64,000 nucleotides of DNA, taken from the NCBI RefSeq assembly GCF_027706845.1, contig NZ_JAQGCZ010000009.1, positions 124,001-188,000 on the forward strand. Reading direction: 5' to 3'. The notes below the pieces were generated by a model. It worked only from the letters and a program-made list of their open reading frames with translations, was not told the DNA's origin and did no database searches. This DNA comes from Mycolicibacterium sp. BiH015. GTDB lineage: Bacteria; Actinomycetota; Actinomycetes; Mycobacteriales; Mycobacteriaceae. Positions 1 through 9,242 of the stretch are shown here, piece after piece. The position numbers and the translations under genes were made by a program. Positions within the stretch are counted from its first letter, which is position 1. Each line of letters begins with the position of its first letter.

Positions 1-542
1 TGGTAGATCAGGTTGAGCGAGAAGCTGAAGAAGACCATCCACGGCGGGACACCCAGCAGCGGCAACGGCACCCACATCAGGATCTCGCCGCTGTTGTTCC
101 ACTTCTGGCGCAGCGCGGTGGCGAAGTTGAAGTACTGGCTGGAGTGGTGGGCCTGATGGGTGGCCCAGATCAACCGCACCCGGTGTGCTGTGCGGTGATA
201 GGCGTAGAACAGCACATCCACACCGAGGATCGCGATGACCCACGTGTACCACTGCGAGGCCGACAGCTGCCACGGCGCCACATAGGCGAAGATCGCCGCA
301 TATCCCAACAGCGCCAGGAACTTCCACGCGCCCATCGTGGCCACCGAGACCAGTCCCATCGAGATGCTGGCCCACGAGTCCCGGGTGTGGTACGCGCCGT
401 TCGCCGGGGCGCCGTCCTCGGACTCGAGGTGCTCGAGCCTGCGGGCGGCGGTCCATTCGATGATGAGCAGCAGCAGGAAGAAGGGGATGGCGAACAGCAC
501 GGGGTCGCGCATCTGCGGCGGGAGGAAATCCAGGAACTCCAC
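1..542 (-). CDS. Sterol desaturase / fatty acid hydroxylase family protein (C-terminus cut by window edge)
   Basis: Probable membrane-bound di-iron oxygenase of the fatty acid hydroxylase superfamily, acting on a lipid or sterol. The visible 180 residues start at a GTG with GGAGG nine bases upstream. They contain hydrophobic stretches near residues 15-25, 50-70, 75-95 and 145-165, and two of the family's histidine clusters, HRTAH and HQAHH, at about residues 104-120. The remaining histidine cluster(s) would lie in the missing C-terminus, beyond position 1. It is read in the same direction as the carboxylesterase at 574-2145, with 31 bases between them, so co-transcription is possible. The family call rests on the histidine boxes and membrane segments; the substrate cannot be inferred. 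Confidence 0.75.
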   Translation of the reverse strand, partial: MEFLDFLPPQMRDPVLFAIPFFLLLLIIEWTAARRLEHLESEDGAPANGAYHTRDSWASISMGLVSVATMGAWKFLALLGYAAIFAYVAPWQLSASQWYTWVIAILGVDVLFYAYHRTAHRVRLIWATHQAHHSSQYFNFATALRQKWNNSGEILMWVPLPLLGVPPWMVFFSFSLNLIY

Positions 543-573
543 GGCGAGCACCTCCGAGGTGAGTGTACGGCGG

Positions 574-2145
574 TTACAGGAAGCTCAGGACGTCGTCGCC
601 CCAGGCGCGGCGCACGTGGGCGTCAAGGTCGTCGACCACCGTGTCGTGTGTGTCGATGACCAGCGTCGCGCGGTCGTCGGCGTCGTAGGGCCGCCAGCGC
701 GGTTCCCCCGCGGGGCCGTTCGGTGACCCGTGTGCGGCGAAGTTCGCCCAGCGGGTCTGCATCCGCCGCGAGACCTCGGTGCCCGCCTTTCGGCCGCCGA
801 GTGCAAACGTCGGATCCTTGCGACCCGAGCCCAGGTTGCCCCACACGAACGGCAACTCGGTGGCGTGGGCGGCGTGCAGCCTCGCGAGGCGCAACAACGG
901 CGTCGCGAAATCGAACCGGTAGAGGTACACGGGGGCGACGGCGCGGTGGCCGTCGGCGAACCAGATCGACGGCATGCGGAAGCCCAGGTCGCTGGTGAGG
1001 CCGAGGCCTTTGGCCTTTCCGCGGCCGCGATAGGTGCCTTTCAGAACGTCTTCGGAGGGCAGCGGCAGTCCGGGCTGCTCGGCGGCGATCTCGGCGAACA
1101 TGGCCTTGATGGACTCCGGCGCGATCGGCATCAGCGGCGACTTCATGTACCGGAACAGCGCGGCCTCGTTCTTGTTGGTGCCGATGATCAGCGGAACCGT
1201 GTGGGTCTTGCCGTTCCTGGCCAGATTCACCGGGTAGTCGGGGAGCAGGTCGCCGTCGACGGTCGGGGTGAAGGCGAGGGTGCCGGGCTTGCGCACCGGA
1301 ATCTCGTTGAACACTGTCCGCGACGCCTCGATCAGAGTCTTCAGGGGCGCGTCGGCCAGCCCCGCCAGATCGTCCCTTCCGGCGCCGAGCACTTCGAGAA
1401 ACCGTTCGGTCACCCTGCCCGCGCGGCCGAGATCGTAGATCGACGTCGCAGGAGAACTTTGCGCGATCGCCGCACTGAACAGACCCGCCGCCGCCGGGCT
1501 GGCGAGCAACGACGTGACGATACCGCCGCCCGCGGATTCACCGAACAGCGTGACCCGGCCCGGGTCGCCGCCGAAGGCCGCGATGTTGTCGCGCACCCAG
1601 TGCAGTGCGGCGAGGACGTCGCGCAGGCCGACGTTGGTCGCGAACCGTCGCGTGTCGCCACCGACCGTGGACAGCTCCAGGAACCCGAGTGCACCGAGCC
1701 GGTAGTTCACGGTGACGACGACGACGTCGCCGCCGGTGGCCAACGCGCGACCGTGATACAGCGGCTGGCTCGCCGACCCGAGCACGTAGGCGCCGCCGTG
1801 CACCCACACCATCACCGGCTTGTCGTCGCCGGGCTGCGTGCCCGAGGGCGCCCACACGTTCAGCGCGAGAAAGTCCTCGCCCTGAGGCGCGCCGAGGTCG
1901 AGGGGAATCTTGGGGTCGGTGGGCTGCGGGCACACCGGCCCCACCCGTGCGGCGTCCGCCGGTTCGGTCCAGGCGGCCGGCGGCTCGGGGGCGCGCCAGC
2001 GCAGCTCGCCGAGCGGAGCTGCAGCGTAGCGAATACCCTTCCAGGACTTGACGATTCCGTCGTCGATACCCCGAACCGGCCCGTTCGTGGTGTCCACGAC
2101 GGGGCGGTCGTTCTTCGCGCTGCGGGCGGTCGCCTCCGCGGTCAT
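574..2145 (-). CDS. Type-B carboxylesterase / lipase
   Basis: Serine hydrolase that should cleave carboxylic esters. The 523-residue protein has the oxyanion-hole motif HGGAY at residues 116-120 and the nucleophile elbow GESAGG with catalytic Ser204. The full length matches the carboxylesterase type B family. The chosen ATG at 2145 has AAGGAG about seven bases upstream. An in-frame upstream start exists at 2202 but lacks such a site and would add 19 unlikely residues. No clear signal peptide is visible, so it is probably cytoplasmic or cell-associated. It is divergent from the monooxygenase gene at 2256. The natural substrate is unknown. Confidence 0.85.
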   Translation of the reverse strand: MTAEATARSAKNDRPVVDTTNGPVRGIDDGIVKSWKGIRYAAAPLGELRWRAPEPPAAWTEPADAARVGPVCPQPTDPKIPLDLGAPQGEDFLALNVWAPSGTQPGDDKPVMVWVHGGAYVLGSASQPLYHGRALATGGDVVVVTVNYRLGALGFLELSTVGGDTRRFATNVGLRDVLAALHWVRDNIAAFGGDPGRVTLFGESAGGGIVTSLLASPAAAGLFSAAIAQSSPATSIYDLGRAGRVTERFLEVLGAGRDDLAGLADAPLKTLIEASRTVFNEIPVRKPGTLAFTPTVDGDLLPDYPVNLARNGKTHTVPLIIGTNKNEAALFRYMKSPLMPIAPESIKAMFAEIAAEQPGLPLPSEDVLKGTYRGRGKAKGLGLTSDLGFRMPSIWFADGHRAVAPVYLYRFDFATPLLRLARLHAAHATELPFVWGNLGSGRKDPTFALGGRKAGTEVSRRMQTRWANFAAHGSPNGPAGEPRWRPYDADDRATLVIDTHDTVVDDLDAHVRRAWGDDVLSFL

Positions 2146-2255
2146 GCCGAGCTCCTTCGGACTGTCGGTACGCCAGTGTACCAGCGGTGCACGTACAAAC
2201 ATTCTCGCTGTTCGGAACTCTCTGCAGGCCGCAACGGCATCCGTACGTTGCGCTC

Positions 2256-3539
2256 ATGGCACTCGACATCACCGATCGCACCCCGGACGGCCTGAATCAT
2301 CGGGAAGGAGTCGGCACGCCTCCCCCACTGCTGGACTCGTCGGAGGTCGCCCTCGCCGCGGCCGACCGAGTAGCAGCCCTCATCGCGCCGGGCAGCGCCG
2401 AGCGGGAACGCACCGGCGCCGGCCTCGTTCCCCAACTGCGCCTGATCGGCCAGGCGGGACTGCTCGGTATCTCGGTGCCCGTCGAACACGGCGGGCCGGG
2501 CCTGCCCGCGTCCACGGTGGTCGAGGTGCTGCGCCGCCTGTCCAGGGCCGACGGCGCCGTCGGTCAGCTGCTGCTGGCGCATTTCGTTATCGCACAGGCG
2601 ATCTCAGGGCTGGGCCATCAGCAGCCCGCGCCGCGGATCTACGCCGACCTGCTCGGCGGCGCCCAGCTCGGCAACGCGACCGCCGAGCGGGGCACGCCGC
2701 ACGCCCTCGACCGTCGCACCACCGTGCGCGAGCAGGACGGTCGATGGGTGCTCAACGGCACCAAGTACTACGCCACGGGAGCGCTGGGTGCGGCGTGGAT
2801 CGCCGTCTCTGCCAGGATCGACGGCCGCGACGCCGGCGACACCGCGACCGTCTTCGTGCGGCCCGACCAGCACGGCGTCACCCTCGATCTCGAGCAGTGG
2901 TCGGCGTTCGGGCAGCGCGGCACTGCCAGCGGCGAGGTGCGGCTCGACAACGTGACCGTCGACGCCGACCTGGTGATCGACGAAGGCCCGGCGCCGCATC
3001 CCGTCGATGCGCCGCCCAGCGTGCTGGGCGCGTTCGATCAGGCGCTGCACGCCGCGATCGACATCGGCATCGCTCGCGCGGCACTCGAGGACGGCGCGGA
3101 GTTCGTCCGCACCCGGTCGCGGCCGTGGAAGGAGGCCATCGACGCCGGGGTCGTCCGCGCGGACGAGGAGCCTCATGTCGTACGCCGATTCGGCGAGCTG
3201 ACAGCGCGCCTCTATGCGCTGGAGGCACTTCTCGCACAGGGCACCGCCCTGATCGACGAAGCTCTGGCGGCTTCGGAAATCAGCAGGGACACCGCGGCGC
3301 GGGCGTCGCTCACCGTGGCTGCGGCAAAGGCGCTGGCGCAGCAGGACGCTGTCGAGATCGCCGGCGGCATCTTCGAACTCACCGGAACGTCGGGCACCGA
3401 CGGCGAGGTGAACTTGGACCGGCACTGGCGCAACGTCCGCGTGCACTCGCTGCATGATCCGGCCCGCTGGAAGTACGTCCACCTCGGCAACCACACCCTG
3501 CGAGGTACCCGCCCACCGCGGCTGGGCCTGGTGCTGTGA
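2256..3539 (+). CDS. SfnB-like acyl-CoA-dehydrogenase-fold flavin monooxygenase
   Basis: The 427-residue protein has the acyl-CoA dehydrogenase fold: a helical N-domain (about 30-140), a beta domain with NGTKYYATGA near residue 165, and a C-terminal helical bundle ending in a conserved HDPARWKY segment. Its pattern resembles the SfnB/DszC branch, FMNH2-using monooxygenases of organosulfur metabolism, rather than a true acyl-CoA dehydrogenase. The ATG at 2256 begins a typical N-terminus; an in-frame start at 2187 adds unlikely residues. It is followed after 19 bases by a MetE-like zinc protein, suggesting a two-gene sulfur or methyl-sulfur operon. The sulfur role is inferred from family resemblance and context; no substrate can be named. 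Confidence 0.7.
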   Translation: MALDITDRTPDGLNHREGVGTPPPLLDSSEVALAAADRVAALIAPGSAERERTGAGLVPQLRLIGQAGLLGISVPVEHGGPGLPASTVVEVLRRLSRADGAVGQLLLAHFVIAQAISGLGHQQPAPRIYADLLGGAQLGNATAERGTPHALDRRTTVREQDGRWVLNGTKYYATGALGAAWIAVSARIDGRDAGDTATVFVRPDQHGVTLDLEQWSAFGQRGTASGEVRLDNVTVDADLVIDEGPAPHPVDAPPSVLGAFDQALHAAIDIGIARAALEDGAEFVRTRSRPWKEAIDAGVVRADEEPHVVRRFGELTARLYALEALLAQGTALIDEALAASEISRDTAARASLTVAAAKALAQQDAVEIAGGIFELTGTSGTDGEVNLDRHWRNVRVHSLHDPARWKYVHLGNHTLRGTRPPRLGLVL

Positions 3540-3558
3540 GCGAAGGGATCCACCGAAC

Positions 3559-4635
3559 ATGAGCTACCGCAACGACTTCTATCTCACCGGCAGCATCAAC
3601 CAGCCGACCGTCGGCGACGCGCTGCGGTTCGTCGGTAGCAGGCTCCAGCCTGCCGTCACCCGGGTCCCAGACGGTGAGCCCGGCGATCGAGCGAACTGGG
3701 TGCTTACCCAGACACCGCACTTCCTGGAGAATCCGACCCTGGACCTCGCCGAGGTCGGCGGCCGCACGGTGGCACGGCTGTTTCCCGGCACGACGGCCAC
3801 CGATGTCACGTTCGGCCGGCTCGACTACCAGGATCACGCGGCGAACTCGTATCAGTTGTTCCGAGCTGCGCGCGACAACGGCGAGCTCGCCGCCGACTCC
3901 AAGTTCCTGGTGTCGATCCCGACACCGCTGAACGCAGCGAACTTCTTCGTCGACTTCGACTCGCAGGTCGAGGTCGCCCGCGCGTACGAACGGCCACTGC
4001 ATGACAGCGTCGACGCGATCCAGGCCGCGATCCCCCATGAGGATCTGGTGATCCAGTGGGATCTCCCGGTCGAAGACGCCATCGTCGAAGGGTGGTTTCC
4101 CAACCCCTACGACGACGTCGAGGAGATCTTCGCGGCTACCGCGCGGGCCGCCTCCTGGGTGGATGACGAAGTCGACCTGGCATTCCATCTGTGCTGGGGC
4201 GACTCGAAATTCGGCGCTTCTCCGTTCATGGGCGAACCGCCCGACGAGCTGAGCGCGGCGCGCGGGGGTCGCCACATCTATCCGAGGGACGCGTCGACGA
4301 TCGTCGCTGTCTCCAACGGGCTGTCGCGGCACGTGCCGCGGCGCATCGACGCCATCCAGGCGGCGACGGTCACCACGTGGGACAAACTCGCGCATTGGCA
4401 GCCGCTGGCCGATCTGGCGATCGAACCGCAGACCCGGTTCTATCTCGGGCTGGTGCACGCCGAGGATGGGGCGGCGGGCGCGAGGTACCGGGCCGCGCTC
4501 GCCGCGAAGTTCCTCGACGAGTTCGGGCTGTCGACCGAGTGTGGCCTCGGCAGACACTCCGCCGAGCAGCTCGAGCAGATCGTCGACGCCGTCGACGAGC
4601 TGTTCGAGACGCAGAGGGTGCGCCTGAGCCGCTAG
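3559..4635 (+). CDS. MetE C-terminal-like (UROD/MetE TIM-barrel) zinc methyltransferase-like protein
   Basis: A 358-residue protein not closely matching a named enzyme, but with residues placed like those of the catalytic half of cobalamin-independent methionine synthase. These are an HxC pair at His210/Cys212 in a FHLCWG segment, a Glu at about 302 in LVHAEDG, and a late Cys328 in TECGLGR that matches the MetE DCGL motif. Those residues bind the thiol-activating zinc in MetE. The substrate-binding N-terminal half of MetE is absent. The start ATG has GAAGGG about 10 bases upstream. It sits 19 bases after the SfnB-like gene and so is probably co-transcribed. A thiol methyl-transfer or C-S chemistry role is inferred, not shown. 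Confidence 0.6.
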   Translation: MSYRNDFYLTGSINQPTVGDALRFVGSRLQPAVTRVPDGEPGDRANWVLTQTPHFLENPTLDLAEVGGRTVARLFPGTTATDVTFGRLDYQDHAANSYQLFRAARDNGELAADSKFLVSIPTPLNAANFFVDFDSQVEVARAYERPLHDSVDAIQAAIPHEDLVIQWDLPVEDAIVEGWFPNPYDDVEEIFAATARAASWVDDEVDLAFHLCWGDSKFGASPFMGEPPDELSAARGGRHIYPRDASTIVAVSNGLSRHVPRRIDAIQAATVTTWDKLAHWQPLADLAIEPQTRFYLGLVHAEDGAAGARYRAALAAKFLDEFGLSTECGLGRHSAEQLEQIVDAVDELFETQRVRLSR

Positions 4636-5819
4636 CGCCGCCCCCCGCTCAGCGCCCCGGCGAGCAGTATCACCGCGACGCCGGCCACCGGGACGGTGAG
4701 CAGTCCGATTCGCAGGCTGCTCGCGTCGGCGACCACGCCGACGATGAGCGGGGCGCCGAGGAACCCGAGACGCATCAGCCAGGTCAGCAACGTCAACCCG
4801 GTGCCGGCCCGCAGCCCGGGCAACTCGTCGGCGGCACGCATCGCGGCGGGCACCACCGTGGCGACACCGAGGCCGGCGGCGGCGAACCCGGCGATGGTAC
4901 CCGGCACCGTCGGAAAGGCCAGCGCGACACCCATTCCGGCGGCGGTGAGCACCCCGCCGGCACGGGCCACCGCCCGGTCTCCGAACCGGTCGACGAGCCG
5001 GTCGCCGGCCATCCTGCCGATGAACATGAACCCGACGAGGGCGACGTAGCCGAGCGCCGCGACAGGGCCGGGGGCGCCCAGGGTGTCCCGCAGATAGAGG
5101 GTGGCCCACGACGAGCCGGCGTCTTCGACCGTCGCGCCCGCCACGGCAACTCCCACCAGGGCAGCCAGCGTGAGGTAGATCATCGCGCCCGCCTTGTCGC
5201 CGCCCTCGTTCTGCGTTGCGGGGTGGCCGTCGTGGTCGGGGCCGCGCAGCAGATGGGGGTAGGCGCCGGCGACGACGGCACAGAACAGCACCGCCGCGAA
5301 TCCGAGGTGGATGCCTCGCGGAATCTGCAGGGCGATGGCGGCCGCACCCATCAGCCCGCCGAGGATAGCCCCCACCGCCCAGATCGCGTGCAGCGAATTG
5401 ATGATCGACCGACCGTAATTGCGCTGCAGGCGCAGGCCGTTGACGTTCTGGGCGACGTCGGTGATCGCGTCGCACGCGCCCGCGAACAGAAGGGCGGCCG
5501 CGAACACGATCGGTGTCGCGGCCACCCCGGCGACCACGATCAGCGTCGCCAACGCCACCGTTGTGGCGACGGCGACGCGCGCGGACTGGAAGCGCCGCAC
5601 GAGCGCGCCCGCGGTGAGGCCCGCGAGCAACGCCCCCGCGGAGAACGACGCGACCGCCGCGCCGTAGGCGGCGTTCGACATCGCAAGGTCGGCTTTGATC
5701 TCGGGGAAGCGCGGCAGCAGGTTGGCGAACAGTGCCCCGTTGGTGAGAAACAGCGCGGCGGCGGCGATCCTGGCCCTACCGTGACGACCCTCGCCGCCGG
5801 TCAGCGGTTCAGACGCCAT
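4632..5819 (-). CDS. MFS transporter
   Basis: A 395-residue integral membrane protein with about 12 hydrophobic segments and the glycine/alanine-rich helices typical of small major facilitator superfamily exporters. It has a GRMAGDRLVDRFGDR stretch in the central loop region, resembling the MFS loop motif. The start at 5819 (MASEPLTGG) was chosen because upstream in-frame codons to 5900 would run into the divergent malQ start. The stop codon overlaps the stop of the MetE-like gene in a palindromic CTAG at 4632-4635, so the two genes converge with a 4-base overlap. The substrate is unknown; the family is often annotated as sugar or drug transport. Confidence 0.75.
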   Translation of the reverse strand: MASEPLTGGEGRHGRARIAAAALFLTNGALFANLLPRFPEIKADLAMSNAAYGAAVASFSAGALLAGLTAGALVRRFQSARVAVATTVALATLIVVAGVAATPIVFAAALLFAGACDAITDVAQNVNGLRLQRNYGRSIINSLHAIWAVGAILGGLMGAAAIALQIPRGIHLGFAAVLFCAVVAGAYPHLLRGPDHDGHPATQNEGGDKAGAMIYLTLAALVGVAVAGATVEDAGSSWATLYLRDTLGAPGPVAALGYVALVGFMFIGRMAGDRLVDRFGDRAVARAGGVLTAAGMGVALAFPTVPGTIAGFAAAGLGVATVVPAAMRAADELPGLRAGTGLTLLTWLMRLGFLGAPLIVGVVADASSLRIGLLTVPVAGVAVILLAGALSGGRR

Positions 5820-5886
5820 GATGGTCGACCCTACCTCCGCCGTCTTCGACATTTGCGAACGGGCTTGACAAGGCAAGATTGGCGCC

Positions 5887-8031
5887 ATGGCCGATGACAC
5901 CGCGCTGTCCGAATCGCTGATCGAGCTGGCACGGCGCTACGGGGTGGCGACCGAATACACCGACTGGACCCACCGTCCGGTTGCGGTTTCCGCCTCGACC
6001 CTGATTGCGGTGCTGGATGCGCTCGGGGTCGCGGCCGCCACCGAAGCGGACCGCACCGACGCCCTGGCCGCACACGACCGCGACCATTGGGCACGCACGT
6101 TGCCGCCCACCATCGTCGGGCGCTCGGGCGCCACCACCCCGTTCTGGGTCCACGTCACCCACGGCGACCCGGCCAGGCTGTGGCTGCGACTCGAAGATGG
6201 CAGCGTGCGAACGGGCCTTCGGCAACTCGAAAACAACAGGCCCCCTTATGATCTGGATGGCCGGCTGGTCGGCGAGGCCACCTTCGAGCTGCCCGCGGAC
6301 CTGCCCATCGGCTATCACCGGCTGCATCTTCAGGTCGGCTCCTCCGACATCAGCACCACGGTGATCGTGTCTCCGTCCACGCTGCTGCGTTCGGTCCGGC
6401 TGGCGACCGGCCGGACATGGGGGCTGGCCACCCAGCTCTACAGCATCCGCTCTCGGAAGTCATGGGGCACAGGTGATCTGACCGACCTCACCGACCTGGC
6501 GGTGTGGTCGGCGGCCCGGCACGGCGCGGGCTTCGTGCTCGCCAACCCGCTGCACGCGGCAGCGCCCGTCGCTCCGATGGAGCCGTCGCCGTACCTGCCG
6601 ACGTCGCGGCAGTTCGTGAATCCGCTGTACCTACGTGTCGAGGCGGTGCCCGAGTTCGCCTACATCCGGCACCGCGGCCGCATCCGCAAGGCCCAGGCGC
6701 AGGTGCAGGCCCGCGCCAACCGGTCCAGGCAGATCGACCGTGACGCTGCGTGGAAGGCCAAGCGCGCCGCGTTGGAGGCGCTGTACCTGGTCGAACTGTC
6801 GGACGGCCGCCAAATCGCGTATCAGGCATTCCAGGAGCGGCAGGGACGCAGCCTCGACGACTTCGCGACCTGGTGCGCGCTGGCCGAGCACTTCGGGGCG
6901 GACTGGCACCAGTGGCCGGAGGAGCTGCAGCACCCGCGCAACGACGCGGTGGCCGAGTTCGCCGAAGAGCACGCGGCGGAAGTGGATTTTCATCGGTGGC
7001 TGCAGTGGCTGGTCGACGAACAGCTGTCGGCCGCCCAGGACGCCGCCGTGCAGGCCGGCATGGATCTGGGCATCATGCACGACCTCGCCGTGGGCGTCGA
7101 TCCGAACGGCGCTGACGCTTGGGCGCTTCAAGACGTGCTGGCACTCGGCGTGACCGCAGGAGCTCCGCCGGACGAGTTCAATCAGCTGGGCCAGGACTGG
7201 TCGCAGCCGCCGTGGCGCCCCGACCGGCTGGCCGACGCGGCGTACGAACCGTTCCGTGCTCTCGTCGCCGCCGTGCTGCGGCATGCGGGGGGCGTCCGGA
7301 TCGACCACATCATCGGCTTGTTCCGGCTGTGGTGGATCCCCAAGGGGTCTCTGCCCACCGTCGGGACATACGTGCGCTATGACCACGAGGCGATGATCGG
7401 CATCGTCGCCCTGGAGGCGCACCGGGCGGGCGCCGTCGTCGTAGGCGAGGATCTGGGCACCGTGGAGCCGTGGGTGCGTGACTATCTGCGCGATCGTGGG
7501 CTGTTCGGCACCTCGATCCTCTGGTTCGAGATGACCGACGAAGGCCGCGCGCCGCTGCCTGCGGACCGGTGGCGGGAGTACTGCCTGTCGGCGGTCACGA
7601 CGCACGACCTCCCGCCGACGGCGGGTTATCTGGCCGGCGAGCACGTCCGGCTGCGTGACGCACTCGGCCTGCTCACCCGCACCGCCGACGAAGAGCTGGC
7701 CGGAGACCGCGCCCATCAGGACGCGTGGCTCGCCGAGCTGCGGCGCGTCGGGCTGCTCGCCGACGGTGACGAGGACACCGACCACGTGGTGCTCGCGTTG
7801 CACCGCTATCTCGGACGCACCCCGTCACGGCTGTTGTCTTTGTCTCTCGCCGATGCCGTCGGCGAGGTGCGCACCCAGAACCAGCCGGGCACGACCGACG
7901 AATATCCCAACTGGCGGGTGCCGCTGGGCGGCCCGACGGGCAAGCAGATCCTGCTGGAGGACATCTTCGTCGATCCGAGGGCAGCCGCATTGTGCGAGGC
8001 GATGCGATCCGCGGTCACGCCGCGCAGCTGA
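5887..8031 (+). CDS. malQ: 4-alpha-glucanotransferase (amylomaltase) MalQ
   Basis: Disproportionating enzyme that moves 1,4-alpha-glucan segments between maltodextrins; cytoplasmic, in glycogen/maltodextrin turnover. The 714-residue protein has the N-terminal extension common in actinobacterial MalQ. The GH77 core starts near residue 165, with the PSPYLPTSR substrate-loop motif at about 233, VRIDHIIGLFRLWW around 475 (catalytic nucleophile Asp) and GEDLGTVE around 520 (acid/base Glu). The ATG at 5887 is 67 bases from the divergent MFS start. A small hairpin terminator overlaps its stop codon. No other glycogen genes are adjacent. Confidence 0.93.
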   Translation: MADDTALSESLIELARRYGVATEYTDWTHRPVAVSASTLIAVLDALGVAAATEADRTDALAAHDRDHWARTLPPTIVGRSGATTPFWVHVTHGDPARLWLRLEDGSVRTGLRQLENNRPPYDLDGRLVGEATFELPADLPIGYHRLHLQVGSSDISTTVIVSPSTLLRSVRLATGRTWGLATQLYSIRSRKSWGTGDLTDLTDLAVWSAARHGAGFVLANPLHAAAPVAPMEPSPYLPTSRQFVNPLYLRVEAVPEFAYIRHRGRIRKAQAQVQARANRSRQIDRDAAWKAKRAALEALYLVELSDGRQIAYQAFQERQGRSLDDFATWCALAEHFGADWHQWPEELQHPRNDAVAEFAEEHAAEVDFHRWLQWLVDEQLSAAQDAAVQAGMDLGIMHDLAVGVDPNGADAWALQDVLALGVTAGAPPDEFNQLGQDWSQPPWRPDRLADAAYEPFRALVAAVLRHAGGVRIDHIIGLFRLWWIPKGSLPTVGTYVRYDHEAMIGIVALEAHRAGAVVVGEDLGTVEPWVRDYLRDRGLFGTSILWFEMTDEGRAPLPADRWREYCLSAVTTHDLPPTAGYLAGEHVRLRDALGLLTRTADEELAGDRAHQDAWLAELRRVGLLADGDEDTDHVVLALHRYLGRTPSRLLSLSLADAVGEVRTQNQPGTTDEYPNWRVPLGGPTGKQILLEDIFVDPRAAALCEAMRSAVTPRS

Positions 8032-8048
8032 CCCAGCGGTGGGTCTTT
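8030..8048 (+). terminator. Predicted intrinsic terminator of malQ
   Basis: A perfect 6-bp inverted repeat (GACCCA at 8030-8035, TGGGTC at 8040-8045) with a 4-base loop, followed by TTT. The left arm begins inside the malQ stop codon. It lies between malQ and the aldarate genes, where it would insulate the regulated dehydratase promoter. The U-tract is short, so efficiency is uncertain. Confidence 0.5.
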
Positions 8049-8066
8049 CCCCGCCGCTGCACAAAC

Positions 8067-8098
8067 TTGTATGATGAGTTGCGATACTTGTCATACAA
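8067..8098 (+). promoter_or_regulatory. Tandem FadR/GntR-type operators upstream of the aldarate dehydratase
   Basis: TTGTCATACAA at 8088-8098 fits the FadR-subfamily operator consensus TnGTnnnACnA exactly. TTGTATGATGA at 8067-8077 fits with one mismatch. Their centres are 21 bp apart, two helical turns, so both face the same side of the DNA. The outer arms TTGTATGA and TCATACAA also form a perfect 8-bp inverted repeat. The sites end 15 bases before the dehydratase GTG start, a position suited to repression. The likely ligand-binding regulator is the FadR-family protein at 9243-9926 in the same transcription unit. Confidence 0.65.
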
Positions 8099-8113
8099 CT
8101 GAGTGAGGTCACC

Positions 8114-9235
8114 GTGTCCGATCGCATCCGCCACCTGAAGCTGTCCCATGTCGTCCTGCCGCTGGAAACTCCGGTCAGCGACGCGAAAGTGCTGACGGGG
8201 CGCCAGAAGCCCCTCACCGAGACCGTGCTGCTCTTCGTCGAGGTCCTCACCGAGGACGGTTGCACCGGAACCGGTTTCAGCTATTCGAAGCGCGCCGGCG
8301 GGCAGGCGCAGTACACGCACCTCAAGGAGGTCGCCGAGGTCGCGATCGGGCAGGACCCGTCCGACATCGACCGCATCTACCAGTCGCTGCTGTGGGCGGG
8401 CGCATCGGTCGGCCGGTCGGGAACCGCCACTCAGGCAATCGCCGCACTCGACGTGGCGCTCTATGACCTGAAGGCCCGCCGCGCCGGCCTGCCGCTGGCC
8501 AAGCTGCTCGGCGCACACCGTGATTCGTGCCGCGTGTACAACACCTCCGGTGGGTTCCTGCAGGCCTCGGTCGAGGAGATCAAGGAGAAGGCCGGCGCCT
8601 CGCTGTCGGCAGGCATCGGCGGCATCAAAATTAAGGTGGGACAACCTGATTGGCAGACAGACCTCGCCAGGGTCGCGGCCATGCGCGAGCACCTCGGCGA
8701 GGCCCCGCTGATGGTCGACGCCAACCAGCAGTGGGACCGCGCCCGCGCCCGCCGCATGTGCCGGGAGCTCGAACAGTTCGACCTGATCTGGATCGAGGAG
8801 CCTCTCGACGCGTGGGACGCGGTCGGGCACGCGGATCTCAGCCGCACCTTCGACACCCCCATCGCGACCGGAGAGATGCTGACGTCGGTCGGCGAGCACA
8901 TGGCCCTCATCGACGCGGGCTACCGCGGCATCGTGCAGCCCGATGCGCCGCGCATCGGCGGCATCACGCCATTCCTGCGGTTCGCCACGCTGGCCTCGCA
9001 CGCCGGTCTTGCACTCGCCCCGCACTACGCCATGGAGATCCACCTGCACCTGGCCGCCACCTACCCGACCGAACCGTGGGTCGAGCACTTCGAATGGCTC
9101 AATCCGCTGTTCGACGAGCGCATCGAGATCCGGGATGGCCGGATGTGGCTGCCGGAGCGGCCGGGTCTCGGATTCACGCTCAGCGAGCGGATGAGGGCCC
9201 TCACCGTGGAGTCGGCGGAGTTCGGTACGCGATGA
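8114..9235 (+). CDS. L-talarate/galactarate dehydratase (enolase superfamily)
   Basis: Predicted to dehydrate a hexarate (L-talarate or galactarate) to the keto-deoxy acid as the first catabolic step in the cytoplasm. The 373-residue protein has the enolase-superfamily KxK base motif at Lys172/Lys174 in GIKIKVGQP, metal ligands Asp202 (VDANQQW), Glu228 (IEEPL) and Glu254 (ATGEM), and catalytic His304 (APHYAMEIHLH). It also has the HFEWLNPLF signature near residue 325 that I recognise from TalrD/GalrD enzymes. The start is GTG with GAGGTCACC before it. It is followed after 7 bases by a FadR-type regulator and is convergent with a tctCBA importer, forming an uptake-catabolism-regulation module. 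Substrate specificity within aldarates is inferred. Confidence 0.82.
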   Translation: MSDRIRHLKLSHVVLPLETPVSDAKVLTGRQKPLTETVLLFVEVLTEDGCTGTGFSYSKRAGGQAQYTHLKEVAEVAIGQDPSDIDRIYQSLLWAGASVGRSGTATQAIAALDVALYDLKARRAGLPLAKLLGAHRDSCRVYNTSGGFLQASVEEIKEKAGASLSAGIGGIKIKVGQPDWQTDLARVAAMREHLGEAPLMVDANQQWDRARARRMCRELEQFDLIWIEEPLDAWDAVGHADLSRTFDTPIATGEMLTSVGEHMALIDAGYRGIVQPDAPRIGGITPFLRFATLASHAGLALAPHYAMEIHLHLAATYPTEPWVEHFEWLNPLFDERIEIRDGRMWLPERPGLGFTLSERMRALTVESAEFGTR

Positions 9236-9242
9236 TGGTGCC

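Noticed and set aside
730..2295. Long open frame on the plus strand opposite the carboxylesterase
   Set aside because: It is Arg/Gln/Gly-rich shadow translation of a high-GC gene; the minus-strand frame has complete esterase motifs.
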